From Erythrobacter sp. (lineage in GTDB: Bacteria; Pseudomonadota; Alphaproteobacteria; Sphingomonadales; Sphingomonadaceae): a stretch of DNA of 64,000 bases. The notes beneath the pieces were generated by a model, which searched no databases, was not told where the DNA came from, and saw only the letters and a list, made by a program, of their open reading frames with translations. Below, one piece after another: positions 7,619-15,048 of the stretch. Both the position numbers and the translations under genes were made by a program. The DNA lies in contig JAILWQ010000008.1 of the NCBI GenBank assembly GCA_025698865.1, positions 1 through 64,000 of the forward strand. Direction: 5' to 3'. Position 1 is the first letter of the stretch, and each line of letters begins with the position of its first letter.

Positions 7619-8131
7619 CTATTGGTTCTTGTCGCGAACAGTATTCAGTGAGCCTTCGGCGAAAGACCGCTTCCACCCAGTGGCATCAGCTAGGCGACCA
7701 CCCACGAAAGTGAATTTCACCTGTGACAGTCTGAAGCGCTGGCTGTCCACGAACTCCACCGTCACCATCTGTGAAGCGCAGGGCGTGGCGGGTCCATCTA
7801 TGTAGTCCCAGCCGAGGTAGCGGTAAGTGTCCGCGTTCATTGTGGCTGCAAGCGCTTCAGCACCGTGCGTACCGATCCCAAGTGGCCTACCGACATCTCC
7901 AGCGCCAAGATTAAAAGGTGCAGATGGAATGACCCATTCCGCCAGACGCTCGCGGTCGCCACTCATCGCAAGATTTACGATATCTGCAGCACGCAAGCTC
8001 AAAAACTCGTGTAGCTCTCTCTGGCTCTCGATATTCGCAAGCGGACAGCTATCGGGCGTGAATGCGCTTGCAGAGTTTGTCGCCAGGGACAGGGTGGCAG
8101 CGGCGAGGACATATTGGATAGCCTTCATCAT
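7619..8131 (-). CDS. Small secreted protein of unknown function
   Basis: A 170-residue protein with a clear signal peptide (MKAIQYVLAAATLSLATNSASA). The mature part includes ESQRELHEFLSLRAADIVNLAMSG near the start and a C-terminal half rich in beta-type residues, ending …LSQVKFTFVGGRLADATGW. The layout suggests an NTF2-like or lumazine-binding-like fold, but this is only an impression. It sits in the same-strand run of small genes with a spacer repeat on its upstream side. Confidence 0.6.
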   Translation of the reverse strand: MMKAIQYVLAAATLSLATNSASAFTPDSCPLANIESQRELHEFLSLRAADIVNLAMSGDRERLAEWVIPSAPFNLGAGDVGRPLGIGTHGAEALAATMNADTYRYLGWDYIDGPATPCASQMVTVEFVDSQRFRLSQVKFTFVGGRLADATGWKRSFAEGSLNTVRDKNQ

Positions 8132-8155
8132 TGCATATTGGCCAAAGCGGCGAAC

Positions 8156-8178
8156 GTCCGCAATGAGCTCGTTTGCGG
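8156..8178 (-). repeat. Spacer repeat copy 3
   Basis: The plus-strand core is GTCCGCAATGAGC followed by TCGTTTGCGG, upstream of the gene at 7619-8131. Further along, copies 2 and 3 also share GCTAAAAGC on the minus strand (near 7530 and 8205), so the similarity extends beyond the core. Confidence 0.7.
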
Positions 8179-8278
8179 AATGACGGGTCTTGGCGTGAAG
8201 TAGCTTTTAGCAGACCGTCGGCGTCTGAGATTCAGTGGAGCAAGTGCGGAGGGCCGACAAATGGGTGGAAGGCGGATT

Positions 8279-8587
8279 TTAAGGTTGGCCGCCTCTCCGA
8301 TAGAGAAGGGCATAGATCAACGAGTGCGTAAAAGCGAAAAGACCGAAAGTGACTAGCCATAGCAGCGGATACTTCATTGTAAGTGCCAGCCCACATGCCA
8401 ACCCTGACAGAAAGACAACCATTGTGCGAACAATCGCCACGGGACGCCCAAAAGACATTTCGCGGTAGCTACGGTCTTCAGAGTTTGGGAATGCCAACCG
8501 AATGTATGCACTTAGGTGAGTGTAGATTGCCCAATCGATGGCGATTGCGACTATTCCTCCGCTGAGGATATATACCATTTCCTTCAT
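8279..8587 (-). CDS. Small three-helix membrane protein
   Basis: A 102-residue protein with hydrophobic segments at about residues 4-21, 50-70 and 73-93 and an Arg-rich end (YRRGGQP). No motif points to a function. Its start lies about 50 bp from spacer repeat copy 4, and it follows the same orientation as its neighbours. Confidence 0.55.
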   Translation of the reverse strand: MKEMVYILSGGIVAIAIDWAIYTHLSAYIRLAFPNSEDRSYREMSFGRPVAIVRTMVVFLSGLACGLALTMKYPLLWLVTFGLFAFTHSLIYALLYRRGGQP

Positions 8588-8635
8588 TGGCTTGCCGCTA
8601 TCACAAATGGCATTTTCGATGCGTGCTGCGAATGT

Positions 8636-8662
8636 CCGCCACTGGGGCGGAAAGCAGACGCG
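8636..8662 (-). repeat. Spacer repeat copy 4, variant with a short inverted repeat
   Basis: The plus strand reads GTCCGCCACTGGGGCGG then AAAGCAGACG. It shares the GTCCGC end with the other spacer copies. In place of the GTTTGCTG half it has a sequence that pairs back on itself (CCGCC with GGCGG), so it could form a hairpin. Confidence 0.55.
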
Positions 8663-8666
8663 AGGC

Positions 8667-8894
8667 TCAGCGCCATTTCTGTCTCGTGCGCGCTCGCCGC
8701 AAAACGAGGACTATGACGCGTACAAGCAGAAGAGATGCTGCGAGGGCGCTAGCCCCCCAGACCACGATGAAAGGATAAATTAGCGCGGCTTCCGACAGAA
8801 AATCTCAAGCGGCTGCAGACAACATGATGCCACAAGAAAGCGCGAAAACAGCTAAGGCGGCGCACAGCCATACAGTTGCTAACCTCAGAGCCAT
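8667..8894 (-). pseudogene. Small two-TM protein gene with an in-frame TGA
   Basis: From the ATG at 8894 the minus strand encodes a 29-residue hydrophobic peptide ending SCGIMLSAAA, then TGA (8805-8807). The same frame continues without a break into a second membrane segment (IYPFIVVWGASALAASLLLV) and a basic tail (LRRARTRQKWR) before a second stop at 8667. Together they look like one 75-residue two-TM protein broken by a nonsense codon. The alternative is two tiny coupled genes, with no obvious start for the second. Confidence 0.5.
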
Positions 8895-8921
8895 CAACTC
8901 AATCTGCCCCAGATTCGAAGT

Positions 8922-8943
8922 GTCCTCAATGGGTCGTTTGCTG
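8922..8943 (-). repeat. Spacer repeat copy 5
   Basis: The plus-strand core is GTCCTCAATGGG followed by TCGTTTGCTG, between the small two-TM gene and the nucleotidyltransferase gene. It matches copies 1-3 closely, with one base fewer in the G run. Confidence 0.7.
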
Positions 8944-9002
8944 AATTTCCGCTCTTGGCTGCGATACGGCGAAAGCTGACCTCCCACATACTCACGCGAC
9001 CG

Positions 9003-9941
9003 CTAGATCTTGTCTGGTCTCGCTTTGGCCTCTGACTTGAGCTTTTCAAGCCGCTCCGAACACACCTCGTGCACGACGCGACCAAGCTCTTCAACCTGCT
9101 CGCCCAGCCATTCGAGTTCTTCCTTGGTGATGCGATAATGCTTTGAGTAGCGCGCTTTGACGTAGGCTTCCCTGAGCTTCTCGAACCTTGCGCGATCCTT
9201 GCGATTGTCGCGCGGCCAGACATAGGTCAGGCGTGGATCGACACGCTCGGCCTGCGTGCGCAGGAAACCCAGATTGTGCACATGCGGCGTATAGAAGGTG
9301 CAGACGAGAAGGACGCAGTGGTAGAGGGTCTCTGTCCCCTGATGCAAAAGAAAGGCTGCTTTCTTCCAGTCACCTTCGGACATGTAGAAGCGGTAGCCCT
9401 TTAGAAAGCTCGCCGCGCTTGGCATCCACTCATCAAAATACTCCTGCGCCATGGCAAGCGCCTGCGTCGGCGTCTTGGGCTTGGGCGTATGCAGCTCGGT
9501 GTCGTCGAACTGATACAGAGCGACTCCGTCCTGCTTCACGTCCATGAAGAAATAGCGGCCATGGGCTAGCCCATCGTTCACTTCCTGCAGCGTATGGACG
9601 ATGAAGTTGACCGGCGTCTTGAGCGTTCCGGTCACACCGTACTCGCGCATGAGCCGGTCATCTAGCTTCGACCAGTACTTGACCCTCTCCGCCAGCCTTT
9701 TGTCGTTGACGATGATGAGCAGATCGTAGTCTGACTGGTAGCCTTTGGCCGTGTGCGGCTCGTCGACCCAGGTCCCGCGCGCATAGCTGCCGTAAAGAAT
9801 GACCTTGAGGATCCGGCCAGCCTTCTTCCATTCATGCCTGGCCAGCGCAAAGGCGTCATCGAACTCTTCGAACACCAGCTGCACCACGCGTTCGAGCTCG
9901 CGCTGTTTTTGCGGGGGAAGATGATCGAGGTCGGTGCGCAT
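9003..9941 (-). CDS. Nucleotidyltransferase-HEPN fusion protein
   Basis: The N-terminal half is a pol-beta-type minimal nucleotidyltransferase, with GSYARGT and then SDYDLLIIV supplying the G-S and D-x-D motifs. The C-terminal half is helical and resembles a HEPN domain (GDWKKAAFLLHQGTETLYH…ARYSKHYRIT). In other systems separate MNT and HEPN proteins act as antitoxin and toxin; here both are in one chain of 312 residues. The start is taken at ATG 9941 (MRTDLD), with 9977 as an alternative and no clear Shine-Dalgarno at either. It lies beside traD at the edge of the mobilization module. Confidence 0.8.
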   Translation of the reverse strand: MRTDLDHLPPQKQRELERVVQLVFEEFDDAFALARHEWKKAGRILKVILYGSYARGTWVDEPHTAKGYQSDYDLLIIVNDKRLAERVKYWSKLDDRLMREYGVTGTLKTPVNFIVHTLQEVNDGLAHGRYFFMDVKQDGVALYQFDDTELHTPKPKTPTQALAMAQEYFDEWMPSAASFLKGYRFYMSEGDWKKAAFLLHQGTETLYHCVLLVCTFYTPHVHNLGFLRTQAERVDPRLTYVWPRDNRKDRARFEKLREAYVKARYSKHYRITKEELEWLGEQVEELGRVVHEVCSERLEKLKSEAKARPDKI

Positions 9942-9989
9942 GGCGATCAGACTAGCAAAGCCGGGGTGGGCCTGCACCCCGTATTCGCG

Positions 9990-10193
9990 TCATTCTGGTT
10001 CGAACGCGCGGCGACCGCGCCGCCGCCATAAGATCAATGCCTGTTCGCGCTCTTCGTCTTGAAGCTTTGCGGCGACCGCAAGGAACGCGCCGAGCAGGAC
10101 CGCGCGGTCATCGTCGGTCAGTTCAATGAGGCCTGCCTTTTGGACCAGTCCGCCAAGCTCGATCAGCTGGCGTGTGCGCTCGCGTCTTTTCAT
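9990..10193 (-). CDS. traD: TraD-family conjugal transfer protein
   Basis: A small basic protein whose core (KRRERTRQLIELGGLVQKAG) fits the TraD family encoded beside TraA relaxases on Ti-type and sphingomonad plasmids; it is thought to help form the relaxosome. The ATG at 10193 gives 67 residues. An open frame continues upstream to 10394 over the end of traC, so a longer form with a non-ATG start is possible. It converges on no gene and is followed 48 bp later by the nucleotidyltransferase gene. Confidence 0.7.
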   Translation of the reverse strand: MKRRERTRQLIELGGLVQKAGLIELTDDDRAVLLGAFLAVAAKLQDEEREQALILWRRRGRRAFEPE

Positions 10194-10230
10194 GGCCCAG
10201 GCTCTTTTGTCGGTGCGGCGCTGGCTTGCT

Positions 10231-10536
10231 TCAACGCGCAGGATCGCTGTCCGGATCTTTCGCGCCGCTTCGAGTGTCGCCTTGAGTTGGCTTGCCAGCG
10301 TTTCGCGACTTACCCTGAAAGAAGGCCGCACCCTTCCTCGCCCACCCCTCCCGCTCCTGAGGCTCGCTTGTCGCCGCGATCGTAACCAGCGCACCGGTCA
10401 GTTCCTCGATGCTGAGCGTGTCGGCGCCGGTAGCCATTACCAGTTCGCCAAACTGCTGGACTTTGCGGGTCTTGAGCTGTGCTGCCTTCTCATTGAGGGC
10501 TCTGAGTTCTGCGTCGAAGTCTCGTGGCTTGCGCAT
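10231..10536 (-). CDS. traC: TraC-like conjugal transfer protein
   Basis: A 101-residue protein starting MRKPRDFDAELRALNEKA, with GELVMATGADTLSIEELTGAL and GAAFFQ. This resembles small conjugation proteins annotated TraC or TraD next to sphingomonad TraA genes, and the two names are used loosely. GGAG lies six bases before the ATG. It is divergent from traA, with oriT in the gap, which is the classical Ti/Q-type arrangement. Confidence 0.75.
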   Translation of the reverse strand: MRKPRDFDAELRALNEKAAQLKTRKVQQFGELVMATGADTLSIEELTGALVTIAATSEPQEREGWARKGAAFFQGKSRNAGKPTQGDTRSGAKDPDSDPAR

Positions 10537-10645
10537 GATTGTCTCCGTCATTGGGTGATGGGACCATCCTAAAGCGCAAGGCTGCCGATTGCTGCATTGT
10601 TGCCGGGACGGGCTGATACGCGCCGGTCCCGAACAGGATTTTATC

Positions 10646-10680
10646 ATGTGAGGGCGCGCTTATACGTCGTGCCGACGTTG
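10646..10680 (+). other. oriT: Origin of transfer (oriT), Ti/RSF1010 type
   Basis: In the 171-bp gap between traC and traA lies AGGGCGCGCTTATACGTCG (10651-10669). It is very close, as I remember it, to the nic region of the Agrobacterium Ti oriT (AGGGCGCAATTATACGTCG). It overlaps a perfect inverted repeat, ACGTCG-TGC-CGACGT (10664-10678). TraA would nick here to start transfer. Position between divergent traC and traA supports the call. Confidence 0.8.
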
Positions 10681-10707
10681 CTTGTTTGCCGTAACTGGAT
10701 TGCCGTC

Positions 10708-13608
10708 ATGGCGATCTACCATTTCTCGGCCAAAGTCATTTCAAGAAGCGCGGGATCGAGCGCAGTCGCCTCCGCTGCTTACCGTTCCGCCGAACGTCTT
10801 CACGATGAGCGGCTAGACCGTTCGCATGACTTCACCAACAAGGCTGGCGTCGTCCATTCCGAAGTGATGCTGCCCGAGGGCACGCCCGAAGTGCTCGGCG
10901 ACCGCTCGACCCTTTGGAACACAGTCGAGGCTATCGAACTGCGCAAGGACGCGCAGCTTGCGCGCGAGATCGAGTTTGCGATCCCGCGCGAGCTCGACCA
11001 GCAGCAGGGCATCGGGCTTGCCCGCGATTTTGTGCAGGCCGAGTTTGTTGAGCGCGGGATGATCGCCGACCTCAATGTCCACTGGGATATCGGCGCGGAC
11101 GGTCTCGCCAGACCGCATGCCCATGTCATGCTCACAATGCGCGAGGTGAACGAAGACGGCTTCGGCAAGAAGGTGCGCGACTGGAACCGCACCGGGCTGA
11201 TCGAGACGTGGCGCGAGCGCTGGGCAAGTCATGCCAACGAGCGGTTGGCATCGCTCGATATCGATGCGCGGATCGATCACCGCAGCTTGGAGGCGCAGGG
11301 AATCGACTTGGAGCCCCAGACCAAGATCGGTGCGCCGTCGTTACGTATGGGATTCGAGGCAGACCGGCTGATCGAACATCACGCCATTGCCCGCGAGAAT
11401 GGCGAGCGCATCATCGCCAACCCCGACATTGCGCTGGATGCGATCACGAAGAGCCAGGCGACATTCACCCGCCGCGACCTTGAGATGTTCGTGCATCGCC
11501 ATTCGGATGGAAAGGACCAGTTCGATCGCGCGCTCAGCGCGGTGCAGTCCTCGTCTGATCTGGTTGCGCTGGGCACGGATGGTCGCGGGAACGAACGTTT
11601 CACGTGGCGCGACATGATCGAGGTCGAAGCGCGACTGGAACGCGCGTCGGCTTGGATCGTCGAACGAGATCGGCATCGCGTTCACGAGCAGCTTCGCGAA
11701 CGGGCGCTGGCCGCCGCCGAGAAACGGGGTCTTGTCCTTTCGGGCGAGCAGCGCACGGCCTTCGAGCATGCCACTGCGGACAAGGATCTTGGCGTGGTCG
11801 TTGGCTATGCCGGCAGCGGCAAGAGCGCGATGCTGGGCGTTGCGCGCGAGGCCTGGGAGGATGGTGGTCTGAGAGTGCGCGGCGCAGCGCTGTCCGGCAT
11901 CGCTGCCGAGAATCTCGAAGCCGGATCGGGCATAGCGTCGCGCACCATCGCCAGTCTTGAGCATCAATGGACGCAGGGCCGTGACTTGCTCACCGCGAGT
12001 GACGTGCTGGTGATCGACGAGGCCGGGATGATCGGTTCGCGCCAGATGGAGCGGGTTCTGTCTGTCGCGAAGAATGCCGGAGCGAAGGTCGTGCTGGTAG
12101 GTGATCCGCAGCAATTGCAGGCCATCGAAGCGGGCGCAGCATTCCGCTCGATTGCCGAACGGCACGGCCATGTCGAGATCACCGAGATCAGGCGACAGCA
12201 GGTCGACTGGCAGCGTGATGCAACGCGCCATCTGGCGACCGGGCGCACCGCCGAGGCACTGGACGCGTATTCCGCGAATGGCATGGTGTATGGTGCCGGG
12301 ACGCGCAAAGCTGCGCGCGAGGAACTGATCGAGGGCTGGAACCGCGAACGCTCCGCCGATCCCGAGCACTCGCGGATCATTCTCACGCACACCAATGACG
12401 AAGTGCGTGCGCTCAACGAGCTGGCGCGCGCCAGGATGCGCGAGGACGGCGCGCTGGGCGAGGACGTGTCTATCGATGCCGAGCGCGGCAAGCGAGGATT
12501 TGCGAGTGGCGACCGGCTGATGTTCCTGCGCAACGACCGCGAGCTTGGCGTGAAAAACGGAAGCCTTGGCACTCTGCAATCGGTCAGCACGCAGCGCATC
12601 GCCGTGCTGCTCGACGATGGTAAAAGCGTGGCGTTCGACATCAGGAACTATGACCATATCGACCACGGTTACGCCGCGACCATCCACAAGTCTCAAGGCG
12701 TCACCGTGGACCGCGCGCATGTGCTCGCGACGCCGGGAATGGACCAACACAGCAGCTACGTTGCGCTGTCGCGCCATCGCGACTCTGTCGACCTTCACTA
12801 TGGCAGGGATGATTTTGTAGATGCCGGTAAGCTCGCCCGCGTCCTGTCGCGCGGACGCGCCAAGGACATGGTTTCCGATTATGGTCTGGACGCAGGAATG
12901 GAACGGCGCTTTGCCGAGCGGCGCGGCATCCGCTTCCGCGAGAGGGTTGCCGAGATCGTCCGCAAGGTTCCGGAGAAAGTGCGCGGTATGTTTGAGGGGC
13001 TGCGAGTCCCGCAAGCGCCCGCGCCCGAAGCAGATCGCCAAGTCAGGGCGCAGGCGGCTGTCCGGCGGCACGCCCGGGCGGTCAGCAACATTCTCCTGGC
13101 ACAAGAGGACGGCACGACCAAGACGCAGCTTGTCGAGCAGGGCCGCTATGCGCCGATGGGGCAGGAGCTCGCGGCCGCGCGCAATGAGTTGAACCCCTTT
13201 GGGGCTAACTATTCGCGCGATATCGAACGTGCCTACCTCGCAGATCATCCGCTTGCCCACGAAGCCGCAAACGGTCAGGTCCGTCGCGCAATCCTCGCGA
13301 TGAAAGCCGAAGGAAGGATCAGGGAAGCGGGGAAAGAGCGTGCCGATCAGTTTGTTGCCCGCTGGCGAAAGCTTGAGCGAAAGAGCCAGCACAATTACGT
13401 GCACGGAGAGATGAGCAGCTACCGTTCAACTCGGTCTGAGATGGCGAGTATGGCTAAGAGCCTTCAGCGCGACCCCCAGCTTGAATCGCTCCTCGCCAAT
13501 CGCAAAGCTGAGTTGGGTATCGGCACCGCCAGCGGTCGATCACTTGGAGGCGAGCTCGCGTTTCATCATGGCCTCAATCTCGGGCGAGGGCGGGGCATTG
13601 GGATTTGA
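10708..13608 (+). CDS. traA: Ti-type conjugative relaxase-helicase TraA
   Basis: A MobQ-class relaxase that nicks oriT and, with its helicase part, unwinds the transferred strand. The N-terminal ~210 residues are the MobA/MobL relaxase domain, with an early tyrosine (IYHFSAK) and metal-binding histidines in RPHAHVML (H137, H139). A RecD-like helicase follows, with Walker A GYAGSGKS (~366-373) and Walker B VLVIDEAG (~433-440), then YAATIHKSQG and YVALSRHRD. At 966 residues it appears complete. The start is ATG 10708; a longer open frame from 10597 crosses oriT and is not used. Confidence 0.93.
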   Translation: MAIYHFSAKVISRSAGSSAVASAAYRSAERLHDERLDRSHDFTNKAGVVHSEVMLPEGTPEVLGDRSTLWNTVEAIELRKDAQLAREIEFAIPRELDQQQGIGLARDFVQAEFVERGMIADLNVHWDIGADGLARPHAHVMLTMREVNEDGFGKKVRDWNRTGLIETWRERWASHANERLASLDIDARIDHRSLEAQGIDLEPQTKIGAPSLRMGFEADRLIEHHAIARENGERIIANPDIALDAITKSQATFTRRDLEMFVHRHSDGKDQFDRALSAVQSSSDLVALGTDGRGNERFTWRDMIEVEARLERASAWIVERDRHRVHEQLRERALAAAEKRGLVLSGEQRTAFEHATADKDLGVVVGYAGSGKSAMLGVAREAWEDGGLRVRGAALSGIAAENLEAGSGIASRTIASLEHQWTQGRDLLTASDVLVIDEAGMIGSRQMERVLSVAKNAGAKVVLVGDPQQLQAIEAGAAFRSIAERHGHVEITEIRRQQVDWQRDATRHLATGRTAEALDAYSANGMVYGAGTRKAAREELIEGWNRERSADPEHSRIILTHTNDEVRALNELARARMREDGALGEDVSIDAERGKRGFASGDRLMFLRNDRELGVKNGSLGTLQSVSTQRIAVLLDDGKSVAFDIRNYDHIDHGYAATIHKSQGVTVDRAHVLATPGMDQHSSYVALSRHRDSVDLHYGRDDFVDAGKLARVLSRGRAKDMVSDYGLDAGMERRFAERRGIRFRERVAEIVRKVPEKVRGMFEGLRVPQAPAPEADRQVRAQAAVRRHARAVSNILLAQEDGTTKTQLVEQGRYAPMGQELAAARNELNPFGANYSRDIERAYLADHPLAHEAANGQVRRAILAMKAEGRIREAGKERADQFVARWRKLERKSQHNYVHGEMSSYRSTRSEMASMAKSLQRDPQLESLLANRKAELGIGTASGRSLGGELAFHHGLNLGRGRGIGI

Positions 13609-13634
13609 AGGCAATGTGCTGGCGATCGGAAAGC

Positions 13635-13655
13635 AGGTGGTCGGAAATACCACCT
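13635..13655 (+). terminator. Hairpin downstream of traA
   Basis: AGGTGGT and ACCACCT form a 7-bp stem around a 7-base loop, 27 bp after the traA stop. No T run follows, so it may be a weak or Rho-dependent terminator. Confidence 0.35.
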
Positions 13656-13791
13656 CACGTCAGACATTCGCACGCGGAATGACGACTCGCGAAAGCGAAC
13701 ATTAAGCACACCCTACGCCGCCATGCGGCAGAAAGAGATTGTTAAGCAATAGGTTACGCGAAGTTGTTCCTCTACAAAGAGGAGCAAGTCA

Positions 13792-15048
13792 ATGCAAGCA
13801 AATGGCTATCTGCTACCAGCGAATGGTACCACGAATCATTCCCCGTCCCGATCCAGTGATCGGCGCGGGAGTGATGAAAAGGCAAAGCCGAGCAATCGGG
13901 TTAGGCTCAACGGCAATATCGCGCGGCGTAAACCGGGCAAGCGCATCCGGGAGTATTGGGATACCGACCTGCCGGGCTTTGGCCTGCGGGTAAATCCCGG
14001 CGGCAGGCGGACATGGTTTGTGCTGTTCCGTCAGCGCGGCAAGCTACGGAGGGTGTCGCTCGGAACCTCTCGCGACATCTCGCCCGCAACGGCCCGCCGC
14101 CTCGCCCGGACGAAACTGGCGGAGGTGGCGCTAGACGGTCTGCCAACGCGCAAGAAGGCCCGAGCTGCGCAGAAGAGCGACGCGCCCTTGCTGCGCGACT
14201 ACGCCGAACGCTTCTGGGCTGACTATTCGCGACACTGGAAACCATCGACCCGCAAGCGCAACGAGAGCGCAATCTTCAAGGAAATCGTCAGCGCGTTTGG
14301 CGACCGGCGGATCGACGATCTGGCGAAGGGTGACATCCTGTTCTGGCGCGACAGCTTCGTTGAGCGCCCCGGTGTTTTCAACCGCACCCTGCCGGTGTTC
14401 TCAGTGATGATGGGCTATGCCGAGCGCCTTGGCCTGCGACCGCGCGGCTCCAACCCTTGCAAAGGCACGCCGAGATACAAGCGCAAACCGATGGAACGGT
14501 TTCTGTCACCACACGAGTATGCCCGGCTTGCCACGGCATTGCGGGACTACGAGGCAGAGCAGCCGCTCTATGTCGCGGCGATCCGCCTGTTGATCTACAC
14601 CGGCGCACGTTGCGGTGAGATCGAGCAACTGCGCTGGGAATGGGTGCAGGAACCGCGCCTGATGCTGCCGGACAGCAAGACCGGCGCGAAGATCGTCTAT
14701 CTCAACCGGCAAGCCGTGGATGTGATCGCAGGCCTACCAGATCGGAAACCGACCGGGCTGCTGTTTCCCTCGTTCCGCAATCCCGATAAGCCGATCACGC
14801 TCGGCATCCATTGGTCGAAAATCCGCAACTGCGCGGCCCTGCCAGATGTGCGCCTGCATGACCTGCGCCATAGCTTCGCCTCGGTAGCGATCCGCGACAG
14901 CATTTCGCTGATGGTGATCGGCAAGCTGCTGGGCCATGCGCTGGCAGAAACGACAACCCGATATGCGCATCTGTCCGATGAGATCGTCGCCGATGCAGCG
15001 GAGCGCGTATCCGGCTCCATCGCTCGCCTGATCGGAGTCGGGAAATGA
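13792..15048 (+). CDS. Tyrosine recombinase / integrase 1
   Basis: A phage-type integrase of 418 residues. An N-terminal arm-binding-like domain (~50-110, DTDLPGFGLRV…RVSLGT) precedes a core-binding domain and the catalytic domain. Active-site residues are visible: Arg in YTGARCGEIEQL, HxxR in LHDLRHSF, His in LLGHALAETTTRYAHL and the Tyr in the same stretch. AGAGGAG stands before the ATG. Its stop overlaps the start of a second integrase (ATGA), so the two are co-translated. It presumably integrates or excises the mobilizable element. Confidence 0.9.
   Translation: MQANGYLLPANGTTNHSPSRSSDRRGSDEKAKPSNRVRLNGNIARRKPGKRIREYWDTDLPGFGLRVNPGGRRTWFVLFRQRGKLRRVSLGTSRDISPATARRLARTKLAEVALDGLPTRKKARAAQKSDAPLLRDYAERFWADYSRHWKPSTRKRNESAIFKEIVSAFGDRRIDDLAKGDILFWRDSFVERPGVFNRTLPVFSVMMGYAERLGLRPRGSNPCKGTPRYKRKPMERFLSPHEYARLATALRDYEAEQPLYVAAIRLLIYTGARCGEIEQLRWEWVQEPRLMLPDSKTGAKIVYLNRQAVDVIAGLPDRKPTGLLFPSFRNPDKPITLGIHWSKIRNCAALPDVRLHDLRHSFASVAIRDSISLMVIGKLLGHALAETTTRYAHLSDEIVADAAERVSGSIARLIGVGK

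Noticed and set aside
11341-13404. 687-residue minus-strand frame opposite traA
   Set aside because: No family features and entirely explained as the antisense of the relaxase-helicase gene.
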